Below are positions 37,907 through 45,794 of a stretch of DNA of 64,000 nt, one piece after another. A program made the position numbers and the translations under genes. Origin of the DNA: Rhodopseudomonas faecalis (lineage in GTDB: Bacteria > Pseudomonadota > Alphaproteobacteria > Rhizobiales > Xanthobacteraceae); contig NZ_QJTI01000005.1 of assembly GCF_003217325.1 (NCBI RefSeq), forward strand, positions 62,001-126,000, in the 5' to 3' direction. Below the pieces are notes generated by a model. It searched no databases, was not told the origin of the DNA, and saw only the letters and a list, made by a program, of their open reading frames with translations. Each line of letters starts with the position of its first letter. Position 1 is the first letter of the stretch.

Positions 37907-38178
37907 TCGATGAAATCGTGGTGCAGGCCGCGATCGTCTTCCGTGAGACGCAAAAGCTGATCGCCATGATGCCAGGGCTGCCGATAGCTGCAGCACCTGA
38001 CGATGAGCCGCACGACTTGATTGAGCTCGGTGTCGCGGCGCAGATCGCCCGCCGCTCGAAGAGTGTCGTCCGAAAATGGTGCGCCAAAAACCTTATGAGC
38101 GGCGGCGGCTTTGCCATGAAGATCGCCGACCGGTGGTACGTTTCGGCTTCTCGATTTAGAGCCTATATCCGGCGCTGA
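37903..38178 (+). CDS. Small HTH-like protein, 91 aa
   Basis: From ATG 37903 (ATGA overlap with the terminase-like gene). N-terminal helical part, then DLIELGVAAQIARRSKSVVRKWCAKNLMSGGGFAMKIADRWYVSASRFRAYI (~residues 38-89), an excisionase/MerR-like HTH_17 with a short wing. It may bind DNA in packaging or control. Confidence 0.6.
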   Translation: MIDEIVVQAAIVFRETQKLIAMMPGLPIAAAPDDEPHDLIELGVAAQIARRSKSVVRKWCAKNLMSGGGFAMKIADRWYVSASRFRAYIRR

Positions 38179-38234
38179 GCGAATTGCGCGCTTTGCGCGC
38201 TGCGCTTGCGCGCGCGACCTGCTGTAGTCGCGCC

Positions 38235-38435
38235 ATGCAGAGCAAAGTTCCCGACCGCATTGATCTCAACGCGAAGGTCACCGCACCAGTGACCGAAGAA
38301 ATCGCCGACGCGATCAAGGATGCAGCGCGACTGCAGCGCATCAGCCCGGAAGATTTCATCCGATCGGCGATTAGCGACCGGCTCGACCGGCTCGGCGCGC
38401 CGCATTTCCGACTTCCGATCTTGCGGCGGTTCTAA
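38235..38435 (+). CDS. Small RHH-like protein, 66 aa
   Basis: MQSKVPDRIDLNAKVTAPVT, then EEIADAIKDAARLQRISPEDFIRSAISDRLDRLG: a strand then two helices, RHH-like. A perfect stem GCGCGAC/GTCGCGC at 38212-38233 ends right before the ATG and could block its translation. The longer frame from 38184 is less likely because the extra segment is Arg/Ala-rich. Confidence 0.55.
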   Translation: MQSKVPDRIDLNAKVTAPVTEEIADAIKDAARLQRISPEDFIRSAISDRLDRLGAPHFRLPILRRF

Positions 38436-38466
38436 TCCATCAACCCGGCAAACCCGAAGGCACCCT

Positions 38467-39384
38467 ATGAAGGCAACGAAGGCAATCGCCGCCGCAGAGG
38501 CGGCACTTGAACAAGCCAAGGCTGATCTGTCCGCGGCACAAGCCCGCAAGGAAACCATCGCCGCCGCTGAATCCGACGCCGTCGCGGATGCCTCGGCCTA
38601 CGCCAAATGGCGCGCCGACAACGAGGCGGCCGGCGTCGAGGTGACCCGCACCACAGCTCTCGTCGCGAAGCGCGAAGCCGAACTTCAAGCGGCCGAAGGA
38701 AAGGCTGCCGCCGACGAACAGGCGCGTCTCGAGGACGACTTCAACAAGTCTGCCGACAAGGTCGCGAAGCTGATCACCGACAATCTCAAGGCGATGGCGC
38801 GCCTGGCGCGCGAGACGGTCGAGGCGGTCGCCAGGTCCGAACAGCAGCGGGAAGCGGCGCAGCGAGGACGGGCCGAGGGGTTGCCGGCGCTGCAATCTGC
38901 TGAGGGGCGCGCGCGTAACGTGGCCGAGCAGCCGCGCAAGAATATCTCAGAAACGATCGTCACGCATTGGGTCTACGTCTCCAATGGCAACGTGATCACG
39001 TCCCCCGAGCAGTCGGCCGACGTTCGCCCGACTGGTGGTCGAGAAGGCCGTCTTGGCGACAGCATGGTCGAGCAGCGCGATTTTCGGTTGATCAAGTACC
39101 ACCCTGCTACGAACACTCAATTTGCCAAAGATCTGGTGCGCGAGCTGCGCGTGCCAGGCGTCCGCGCCAACGATCCGCCGGGTTGGGACAATTGGCGCGA
39201 CCTCACGAGCCCCCATTCCCTCCTGGCCGAGCTAGAAAAGCTCGTTGAGCTGGATAAGGCCGGACCGCAGCGGCAGGTTTGCGAAGAGTTAGTTCCGTTC
39301 CAGCCGAGCCTCGCGAAGCGCGCGTTCGGCAAATTGGCTGCGGCTTTCGGCTCATCCGAAGATGCGGAGAGCGAAGATGTTTAG
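38467..39384 (+). CDS. Coiled-coil phage-type protein, 305 aa
   Basis: MKATKAIAAAEAALEQAKADL begins a long Ala/Glu/Lys-rich coiled coil (~residues 1-145). The C-terminal part (~145-305) is globular (ETIVTHWVYVSNGNVITSPEQSAD, DFRLIKYHPATNTQFAKDLVRELRVPG). It could be a scaffold or tail-associated protein, but no family is recognised. It lies upstream of the tail chaperone. Confidence 0.6.
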   Translation: MKATKAIAAAEAALEQAKADLSAAQARKETIAAAESDAVADASAYAKWRADNEAAGVEVTRTTALVAKREAELQAAEGKAAADEQARLEDDFNKSADKVAKLITDNLKAMARLARETVEAVARSEQQREAAQRGRAEGLPALQSAEGRARNVAEQPRKNISETIVTHWVYVSNGNVITSPEQSADVRPTGGREGRLGDSMVEQRDFRLIKYHPATNTQFAKDLVRELRVPGVRANDPPGWDNWRDLTSPHSLLAELEKLVELDKAGPQRQVCEELVPFQPSLAKRAFGKLAAAFGSSEDAESEDV

Positions 39385-39613
39385 CGTCGAAATGATCGCC
39401 GCCGTGAATTCTGCCTATAGGGTCGTGGGACCGACTTCGCTGCTGCTGGCGAGGCAGCGGCGCGACATGGCCGCGATCGTCGGTGGGGAGATTGCAGAAG
39501 CCGGTAAACACGCCATCGAACGGGCGACGGCTCACGTCCGCCAAGCGCTCGCCACTGCTGATGCGGTGGTTGCCCGCGCCCAGTACCAAGAGGAACAGCC
39601 CGATGCAAAGTGA
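39377..39613 (+). CDS. Hypothetical protein, 78 aa
   Basis: From ATG 39377, overlapping the end of the coiled-coil gene by 8 bp: MFSVEMIAAVNSAYRVVGPTSLLLARQ... Helical, no strong membrane segment. Overlaps the next gene by 11 bp. Unknown phage-type protein. Confidence 0.55.
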   Translation: MFSVEMIAAVNSAYRVVGPTSLLLARQRRDMAAIVGGEIAEAGKHAIERATAHVRQALATADAVVARAQYQEEQPDAK

Positions 39614-39818
39614 CAACACACTGATCCGCGCCGTCGACGCCGTGAACGCCAGCCGCGCCGGCCGAGTCTATCGGCCGCCGGCGAGTGCCGACAGCAAGAT
39701 GGCCCCGCTCGCTGCGGCGGTCGCGACCGTCAATGCACGTCGGACTAGGATCCTCGGCCGATCGGCTGTCGCCGATGCCGTCGCCACACTCAACAAGCAG
39801 CGCCAGGCGGCTGCGTAA
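39603..39818 (+). CDS. Hypothetical protein, 71 aa
   Basis: MQSDNTLIRAVDAVNASRAGRVYRPPASAD..., with two similar halves: AVDAVNASRAGRVY and AVATVNARRTRILG, then AVATLNKQRQ. The repeated A-V-x-x-(V/L)-N-x-x-R pattern suggests a short helical repeat. Unknown function; lies directly before the tail assembly chaperone. Confidence 0.5.
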   Translation: MQSDNTLIRAVDAVNASRAGRVYRPPASADSKMAPLAAAVATVNARRTRILGRSAVADAVATLNKQRQAAA

Positions 39819-39857
39819 GCAGCCAGCTGCTCAATCCACCAACCAGAGGAACTTGAA

Positions 39858-40136
39858 ATGAGCGACACCGTCACCGTGGCCCTGTCGAAGCCGATCACCC
39901 ACGAGGGCAAGACTGTTTCCGAGCTGGTATTCAATGAGGCCACTGTCGGCGATGCCTGCCTTGCTGATAGCGTCAAGGGCGAGACCAGCAAAATTCTCGC
40001 TATTCTTTCTGGGATGAGCGGCCAGCCGATGCCGTTGCTGATGAAGCTGTCGTTTCCTGATTTCAACAAAGTGGTTGACGCGACGGTGCCTCTCATGGGG
40101 GAGCTGCAACAGCAGTCGGATGGGTCGATGCCGTAG
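39858..40136 (+). CDS. Phage tail assembly chaperone, short form (gpE-like)
   Basis: 92 residues: MSDTVTVALSKPITHEGKTVSELVFNEATVGDACLADSVKGE, SKILAILSGMSGQPMPLLMKLSFPDFNKVVDATVPLMGEL. This matches the phage tail assembly chaperone family (E or gp41/14 of P2/Mu-like phages). The HEGKTVSELVFNEATVGD opening is characteristic. Such proteins wrap the tape measure during tail assembly. The gene sits just before the tape measure gene and has a -1 frame extension (40079-40258). Confidence 0.85.
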   Translation: MSDTVTVALSKPITHEGKTVSELVFNEATVGDACLADSVKGETSKILAILSGMSGQPMPLLMKLSFPDFNKVVDATVPLMGELQQQSDGSMP

Positions 40137-40258
40137 CGCTGATTGCCTCCGAGTTATCGACGCCAATTTCGGAAGTCGAGCGCATGAGCCCGACGAAGGC
40201 GTTGCAGTATCACGCCGCGGCAATCCGATTGATCAAGGCAAGGGACGGGACAAAGTAG
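40079..40258 (+). CDS. Tail assembly chaperone -1 frameshift extension (gpE' part)
   Basis: In the -1 frame relative to 39858-40136 an open frame runs from after a TGA at 40076 to TAG 40256-40258, abutting the tape measure ATG at 40259. It encodes WVDAVALIASELSTPISEVE, then MSPTKALQYHAAAIRLIKAR, which looks like the E' part of such chaperones and has no start or ribosome site of its own. The slip must fall between 40079 and 40133; candidate sites are the five-G run 40097-40101 (ATG GGG GAG) and GAT GGG TCG (40119-40127). Confidence 0.75.
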   Translation, partial: RDGASHGGAATAVGWVDAVALIASELSTPISEVERMSPTKALQYHAAAIRLIKARDGTK

Positions 40259-42499
40259 ATGGGTGTTCTCACTTCAAAACTGATCCTTGAACTGATCGAT
40301 CGGCTGACCGGGCCGGCGAAGAAAGCCAACGCGGCGTTGACGTCATTGAAGGCCGCGCAGGCGCGCAACAGCGCCATGCTCGCCGCAACCTCGCAAAAGC
40401 TGGTTGTGGCGGGCGCTGCAGCCTACGGCCTCGCCCGAGGCATTGGGGCTCCCATCAAGGCGGCGATGGAATTTGAGAGCGCGATGGCCGACGTCAAGAA
40501 AGTCGTAGACTTCGAGACGCCGGAAGGGCTCAAGAACATGAGCCGCACCATCATCGAGATGTCCAAGCGCATCCCGATCGCGGCAACTGGCCTGGCAAAG
40601 ATCAGCGCCGCGGCCGGTTCGTCCGGTATGAAGGAAGGCGAAATCCCCGCCTTTACCGAGATGGTCGCCAAGCTGGCGACGGCCTTTGACATGACTGCCG
40701 GCGACGCCGGCGAGGCGATGGCGAAGATCAAGACCGGGCTCGGCTACACGGTCGAACAGACCGGCGCGCTCGCCGATGCGTTCAACCACCTGTCCAACAA
40801 CGTGGCGGCGAAGGCGCCGCAGATCATCGATTACATGAAGCGCGTTGGCGTTTCTGGAAAGCAGTACGGTTTCTCGGCTGAACAGACTGCAGCCCTCGGC
40901 GCGGCGATGATCGCGGCTGGTGCTGAATCCGAGGTCGCGGCGACGTCGTTCCGCAACATCGGCAAGGCGCTTAGCAAGGCGGACAACGTCAGCAAGGACA
41001 CCGCCGCTGCATTCAAGAAGCTTGGCCTTAGCTCGATGGGCGTAACCAAGGCGATGCAGAAGGACGCGGTCGGAACCTTCAAGGACGTCCTCAAGCGTGT
41101 GGCGAAGCTGCCCAAGCACCTGCAAAAGAGCGTCCTGACGCAGATCTTTGGCGAGGAGGCGCGCGGGATGGACCCGCTCGTTGATAACGTCAAGCTCCTC
41201 GACGAATCGCTCGGCATGGTCGCCAACAAGACGAACTACCTCGGCTCGGCGACAAAGGAGTTCAAGGCAAGAACGGAGACCACAGCGAATGCTGTCCAGC
41301 TATTTAAGAACAGGCTGGAAGCGCTATCGATCGCGATCGGCGTGGCACTGCTCCCAGGTGTGAGAGACGCAACGACGGCGATGAACCCACTGATTGAGCG
41401 GCTGACAAAGTGGGCTGAAAACAACCCCGCCATTGTTCGAGCTGTGACACTCACGACGGCCGGATTGCTCGGCCTGCGCATTGCTGCACTTGGCTTGAAG
41501 TGGGCATTTGGTTGGCTCTGGGGCGGCGCCCTTTGGGTCGCGCGTGGCGCTCTGGTCGCGCTGGGTGCGGCATCCGCGCCTCTTACAATCATCCTCGGCA
41601 CGCTCGGCGCCGCTGCGATTTACGCTTATCGCAATTGGGATGAGATCCTGCAGCTCTGGCAGCGCATGAAGGAGCCTTGGCTAAATCTGGGCACGACGAT
41701 TTCGGCAACGTGGGAGAAGATCGCCGCGCCGATGCGGACCAAGTTCGCCGAGATCGTCACCGCAGTGCAGGAGTTGCCGGAGAAGGTGAAGGCTGCGGCC
41801 TCTGGGATGTACGACGCCGGCGTGGCGCTGATCACTCAGCTCTGGGAGGGTATGAAAGCCAAGGTGCAGGCGCTGCTCGGCTGGGTTTCAGGCATTGGGT
41901 CGCGGATCAAGAGCGCGATTGGTCTTGGCGGTGCGGCGCCTTCCAGTAGTCCGGCTGTTGCCGGCTCAAGGGCTACGGGCGGCCCTGTCCAGCGTGGCAA
42001 GTCTTACCTGGTTGGCGAGCGCGGACCGGAGCTGTTCACGCCGGATGCGCCCGGCCAGATTTCAACCGCTGCCGATACGGTCCGCATGATTAAGGACCGC
42101 GCCTTGTCTGTGGCGGCACTGCACAAGGTCGCTTCTCCGGTCATGCCGCAGATCGCAGCGCCAGTGATCCAGGCTCCGGTCATGCCGCAGATCGCAGCGC
42201 CAGTGATCCAGGCTCCGGTCATGCCGCAGATCGCAGCGCCAGTGATCCAGGCTCCGGTCATGCCGCAGATCGCAGCGCCAGCGTCGGTCGATACGTTGCA
42301 GGCCATCCGCGAGATCAAGGCACAGCAATCACAGCGTCAGGCCAGCGGCGGAACGGTGAACAACAACACATTCACGTTTCACGTCCAGGCCGCTCCGGGC
42401 CAATCTCCTGAAGCAATCGCCGCGGCCGTTGAGCGCCGTCTCAGTGACAAGCTCAATCAGTTGTCCCGCGGCGCCTACAGTGACGGGGCGTATGCATGA
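40259..42499 (+). CDS. Phage tail tape measure protein
   Basis: 746 residues. The N-terminal part (~1-370) is TP901-type tape measure core (KAAMEFESAMADVKKVVDFE, TALADAF, ALGAAMIAAGAESEVAATSF). A hydrophobic stretch (~395-460) contains two or three helices; the C-terminal part has a Gly/Ser linker and 13-residue repeats (MPQIAAPVIQAPV, ~628-675). Length sets tail length; at ~0.15 nm per residue it would give a tail of about 110 nm. Starts at the base after the E' stop and overlaps the next gene by 4 bp. No tail tube, sheath or baseplate gene follows. Confidence 0.93.
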   Translation: MGVLTSKLILELIDRLTGPAKKANAALTSLKAAQARNSAMLAATSQKLVVAGAAAYGLARGIGAPIKAAMEFESAMADVKKVVDFETPEGLKNMSRTIIEMSKRIPIAATGLAKISAAAGSSGMKEGEIPAFTEMVAKLATAFDMTAGDAGEAMAKIKTGLGYTVEQTGALADAFNHLSNNVAAKAPQIIDYMKRVGVSGKQYGFSAEQTAALGAAMIAAGAESEVAATSFRNIGKALSKADNVSKDTAAAFKKLGLSSMGVTKAMQKDAVGTFKDVLKRVAKLPKHLQKSVLTQIFGEEARGMDPLVDNVKLLDESLGMVANKTNYLGSATKEFKARTETTANAVQLFKNRLEALSIAIGVALLPGVRDATTAMNPLIERLTKWAENNPAIVRAVTLTTAGLLGLRIAALGLKWAFGWLWGGALWVARGALVALGAASAPLTIILGTLGAAAIYAYRNWDEILQLWQRMKEPWLNLGTTISATWEKIAAPMRTKFAEIVTAVQELPEKVKAAASGMYDAGVALITQLWEGMKAKVQALLGWVSGIGSRIKSAIGLGGAAPSSSPAVAGSRATGGPVQRGKSYLVGERGPELFTPDAPGQISTAADTVRMIKDRALSVAALHKVASPVMPQIAAPVIQAPVMPQIAAPVIQAPVMPQIAAPVIQAPVMPQIAAPASVDTLQAIREIKAQQSQRQASGGTVNNNTFTFHVQAAPGQSPEAIAAAVERRLSDKLNQLSRGAYSDGAYA
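42141..42281. repeat. 39-bp in-frame tandem repeat in the tape measure gene
   Basis: Three full copies of a 39-bp unit start at 42141, 42180 and 42219, and a partial fourth at 42258. The copies are practically identical, so the array is recent. Each unit adds 13 residues (MPQIAAPVIQAPV). Unit gain or loss would keep the frame. Confidence 0.9.
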
Positions 42500-42750
42500 G
42501 CGGGACAGGAAAACCCGTCGATGGTCGGGAAAAATGGCGCCGCCGGAATGCACGGTCGTCCGTGAGCTTCACACGACGCTATCCGACGTGGGCCGAGGCA
42601 ACCCGCCAGCCAACGCAGGGCGGAGGTGTTGTCGTCAAGGCTGACGAAGGGAACCGCACCAAGTCTGCGGTCACCTACCAGGAAGCTCTGTCGCACCCAT
42701 CGGCGCGCGAAATCATGACGCGGGCGTCCAAGTTGTCCGGTGAGACTTAA
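42496..42750 (+). CDS. Hypothetical protein, 84 aa
   Basis: MSGTGKPVDGREKWRRRNARSSVSFTRRYPTWAEATRQ..., overlapping the tape measure stop (ATGA). Basic N-terminus, no membrane segment. In phages the gene after the tape measure is usually a tail protein, but I see no such family here. Confidence 0.55.
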   Translation: MSGTGKPVDGREKWRRRNARSSVSFTRRYPTWAEATRQPTQGGGVVVKADEGNRTKSAVTYQEALSHPSAREIMTRASKLSGET

Positions 42751-42776
42751 CCCGACGGATCGGCAGGAAAGCAGGA

Positions 42777-43154
42777 ATGACGGCAATGACGAACGAGAAT
42801 GAAGACGACGGCCAGGCTCAAACGCTGTCAGTGCAGGAACAGCTTATTGCGGCCCGGGCCGAAGGCGCGCGGGAGGTGATGGGCCGGCTGACAGCCGCGA
42901 TCGGCGCCGACGAAGTTAAGCGTCATCCGCTACGCCTTGCCGCCGCGGTCGACTTGCTGACCCGGGCGCCGGATATGCCAGGCGAGGCCATTGCGGCGTT
43001 CGTGGTCAACAACATCGCGGCCGCAAATCCGCAGGAGACCGCATCGGATGGTTACGCGGCCCGGCGCGCGGCAATGCATGTTGCCTGGACGCGACCAGAG
43101 GCGGCAAAACCGGACCGGGTCTTGCCAACATCGGACGAAGCTACTGGGGATTGA
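42777..43154 (+). CDS. Small acidic helical protein, possibly scaffold-domain-like, 125 aa
   Basis: Central part EQLIAARAEGAREVMGRLTAAIGADEVKRHPLRLAAAVDLLTRAPDMPGEAIAAFVVNNIAAANP. This pattern (AARAEGA..., a conserved Leu-rich helix, then a MPGEAIAAF helix and AANP tail) recalls the C-terminal scaffold domain of S49-type prohead proteases, but no protease domain is present. That similarity is by eye and weak. Otherwise unknown. Confidence 0.55.
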   Translation: MTAMTNENEDDGQAQTLSVQEQLIAARAEGAREVMGRLTAAIGADEVKRHPLRLAAAVDLLTRAPDMPGEAIAAFVVNNIAAANPQETASDGYAARRAAMHVAWTRPEAAKPDRVLPTSDEATGD

Positions 43155-43237
43155 CGCGCTGGCGTGGCTGCGCCGCCTTCAGCAGCACCGTCCATCGCAT
43201 CACGGCCAGCCGGCGGTGCCGCATAACACCGGCCAGC

Positions 43238-43260
43238 GGGAAGGCGCCGGGAGCCTTCCC
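43238..43260 (+). terminator. Hairpin after the 125-aa gene
   Basis: GGGAAGGC and GCCTTCCC form a perfect 8-bp stem with a 7-base loop. No T-tract. It lies 26 bp before the small gene at 43287 and may attenuate or stabilise the message. Confidence 0.45.
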
Positions 43261-43286
43261 GCATCACCGGCCTGCAGAGGGATGCT

Positions 43287-43451
43287 GTGACCAATACGAA
43301 CTACCCCATCGGAATTGTGCTGACTGAGGAAGACATGCGCGCGCTTGAGCGCGCAGCGGGCGCGGCCGGGCTTTCACCAGTTATGTTCATCGAAACCGTC
43401 CTTGCCCGCGCTCTCGTCGAGACCGGGCACCTTGAACCCGCGGCGTCCTGA
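43287..43451 (+). CDS. Small RHH-like protein, 54 aa
   Basis: From GTG 43287: MTNTNYPIGIVLTEEDMRALERA, AGAAGLSPVMFIETVLARALVE. A strand followed by two helices fits a ribbon-helix-helix regulator. The ribosome site CAGAGGGATGCT is reasonable. Too short for most gene finders; supported by composition and position. Confidence 0.45.
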   Translation: MTNTNYPIGIVLTEEDMRALERAAGAAGLSPVMFIETVLARALVETGHLEPAAS

Positions 43452-44378
43452 CATTGAGGCGCCCATCAGCCTCAGCAGCCGATCAGCCTGCCAGAAATGC
43501 GGCGACGGTTTGCACGCCATCCGGTCCAGCAAACCTCAATATCGGAATACCGAAATATGCTCGAATTTCGGGGCGGCGCCCCGCAGGCCCCGAGCGCAAA
43601 GGAATACGGTCCCTGCGCCGTAGGTAGGCGTCTCAGCGGGCTTCACCCATGCGTTAAACCCGGTCTGACGCGGAAAGGCGTTGGCCTCGTGAACAGCGCT
43701 GTACGGCTTCGCCTGCGCGTCCTACAGCCATTCACGCTCGCCGCACGAGGCATTCCGCCCCGGCAGACAAAAGGGACCGTGCTGCAGCGAAAGCGCGAGA
43801 CGGGCGCGCTCGACTGCCGCTTTTTCCTAGTAGGTCGATTGAAAACCGGTACACGGACCCGTGCAGATGCACACGTGGCCGCTGCACAGGTCGTCTAACC
43901 GCATGGCCCTACAGGCAATTCGGCCGACAACCGGCTCACGGGTCACGTGTGCACGCACGGATCGCTGCACGCGTCGCTGCACAGGTGCACGCGTCCGCTC
44001 ATCACCAGCGCCGCGGCCAGCACACTCCACGACAGAGAGCAGCACGGATAGCCGGTGCCATCCCTGATGACCTGGCGCGGCAGCGCCGGCCAGCCCGACG
44101 CCGTCATGAGGCGGAACCAACAGCACAGGCCATAGGGCTCGCAGGGAAGCCCACACAGAACGCCAGCCAGCAAAGGCGCGGGGGGTCCTGAAAGATCGGA
44201 CGGTCGCGTCTCCGGGCCCCGCAGCGGCGTCTGAGGCATGCCTTACCCCTACGGGGGTATAGGGACCGTACAAACCGCTGACCTACATGCGCAAGCGCGC
44301 GAGTGCGGGATTTGCGCGTTTTTGGGGTTTGCGTTTTCTCACTTTACTGTCGGGTCCCACCCCTCCTATCCTTTGAAA
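43452..44378. other. Region without a convincing gene
   Basis: 927 bp. Open frames on both strands (for example 43497-43898 plus, 43827-44273 and 43943-44239 minus) read as Arg/Cys/His-rich shadows and disagree with each other. There are GC-rich small palindromes (GGGGCGGCGCCCC near 43570) and several GTGCACG/CGTGCAC words between 43860 and 44000. It could hold an RNA, an attachment or packaging site, or a decayed gene; nothing can be assigned. Confidence 0.4.
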
Positions 44379-44693
44379 ATGCCCGCGAATTCGCGATTTA
44401 AGACCCGCTTTGGCGTCATCGAGGTTGCAGCCAATGTCGACCTTGAACGACGTCTGCGCGCTGCCCTTCGGCGTCATGGCCCGCTGACCGCAGTCGAGGC
44501 CGCGGACCTGGCGTATTGGAACCGGCCACCCGGATCGAGGATGAGCCTGCAGTGGGTGGCCAATGCCAGCGCACGGTCGGCGACCCGGCGCGCACTGGCC
44601 CGGCTGCGTCGCAATGGTGAGGTTGAGGCCGTCAGGCGATCGGGGCGCGCGTTCGTATACGACCTCGCCGGATTCCGATCGGGCCGCGGCTGA
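44379..44693 (+). CDS. Winged-helix-like protein, 104 aa
   Basis: From ATG 44379: MPANSRFKTRFGVIEVAANVD, RRLRAALRRHGPLTAVEAADLAYWNRPPGSRMSLQWVANASARSATRRALARLRRNGEVEAVRRSGRAFVYDL. The order helix-HTH-helix then two-strand wing ending FVYDL fits a winged-helix DNA-binding protein. Upstream sequence is AT-rich, suggesting its own promoter. No family assigned. Confidence 0.55.
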   Translation: MPANSRFKTRFGVIEVAANVDLERRLRAALRRHGPLTAVEAADLAYWNRPPGSRMSLQWVANASARSATRRALARLRRNGEVEAVRRSGRAFVYDLAGFRSGRG

Positions 44694-44915
44694 CATCGGG
44701 CCAACGTCCGCCAGGTTGCCGGCTATTCATGCGTCGCCCCCGACAGCATCGCCAAGCAACACAGCAATCTCAGATACGTTTACCTGCAGTTGTTTGCGCA
44801 GCCTGATATGGCAATAATCGAAGTAAATCCGCGATCTATTTGGAAGACGTAGGCGCTGATCTATGCTTTACGTTGTTCCTGCACTCGATTTGCTGACCGA
44901 CGACGGGGGATTGCT

Positions 44916-45788
44916 ATGCCGCAAGCCGTGCTCGCCGATACCGACAAGGCGCCCCAGCGGGGCGCGCTGGTGCGATTTCCGAAACGCAAGGGGAGACGGC
45001 CGAAGGCCAGCACCGACGAACTCCAATCGATCCTGGCGGCGCTCGATATCCGCCTGATCGGGTGCACGGAGACGCGGCGCGACCACGAGACGACGGCCGG
45101 CGAGGTGTTGCGCAAGATGATCGCGGCGCACGGCGCCGAGCATGTCACCCTTATCCTCCGGACGATCCGGGAGAGCCGCGGCAACGAACGAGCGCTGACA
45201 GATCCGATCATCAACGCGGTGTCTGCCGTTGCCTTGGCGTTCCCGGCATGGCCGGCAACCGGACTGCGCTGGATCGAGGCATTCGATCAGGTGCCGTTGG
45301 TCGAGCTCTACGCCAAGGTCCGGCCGCTGAAATACGCTGTGAAGGGTTCGGCCTGGTGCTTCCTCGCCGGGATGATTGCCGAGCGTCTCTACCCCGTGTT
45401 CGCCGAGCAGAAGATCGCGCCGCCGAAGCGGGTGAACCTGCCCAAGCGGCCAGTCGCCGGCGCCCGCCGCATCGTCGAGAAGGGCTTGGAATTGCTGCCG
45501 CACAAAGGGCCGCACAACACCAGCCCGGTTCCTCGCGACGTGTGCGAGCGCGTCGGGGTCGAGAAGTATCAGGCGGGCTTCCACATCCGCGCCGCCCGCA
45601 TGTACGGCGATCGGCTCGAACTGATCGAGCGGCTGAAACCCGAGGCGCTGCGGGTGCTCATAAGCCCGACATTCCCGGCGGAGATCCGCGCCCAGGTCGA
45701 GCGGCGGCTTGCCGACGGCGAGAAGTTCAGCGGCCGGCAATTGAAGCGCATGGCGGGCATCACCACCCGCCGCCGTCAACGGAAGTGA
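44916..45788 (+). CDS. Hypothetical protein, 290 aa (paralogue A)
   Basis: A soluble protein. Basic N-terminus, then ELQSILAALDIRLIGCTETRRDHETTAGEVLRKMIAAHGAEHVTLILRTIRESRGNERALTDPIINAVSAVALAFP (~residues 34-110). The C-terminal part (~170-290) has RIVEKGLELLPHKGPHN, VGVEKYQAGFHIRAARMYGDR and a basic end. Its N-terminal half is clearly homologous to the next gene (45795), six bases downstream. I do not recognise the family; similar proteins occur in Rhizobiales islands. Confidence 0.7.
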   Translation: MPQAVLADTDKAPQRGALVRFPKRKGRRPKASTDELQSILAALDIRLIGCTETRRDHETTAGEVLRKMIAAHGAEHVTLILRTIRESRGNERALTDPIINAVSAVALAFPAWPATGLRWIEAFDQVPLVELYAKVRPLKYAVKGSAWCFLAGMIAERLYPVFAEQKIAPPKRVNLPKRPVAGARRIVEKGLELLPHKGPHNTSPVPRDVCERVGVEKYQAGFHIRAARMYGDRLELIERLKPEALRVLISPTFPAEIRAQVERRLADGEKFSGRQLKRMAGITTRRRQRK

Positions 45789-45794
45789 TCCTCC

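Noticed and set aside
43497-44273. Several 80-150-residue open frames on both strands
   Set aside because: They overlap each other, have Arg/Cys/His-rich peptides and lack ribosome sites, so none was called.
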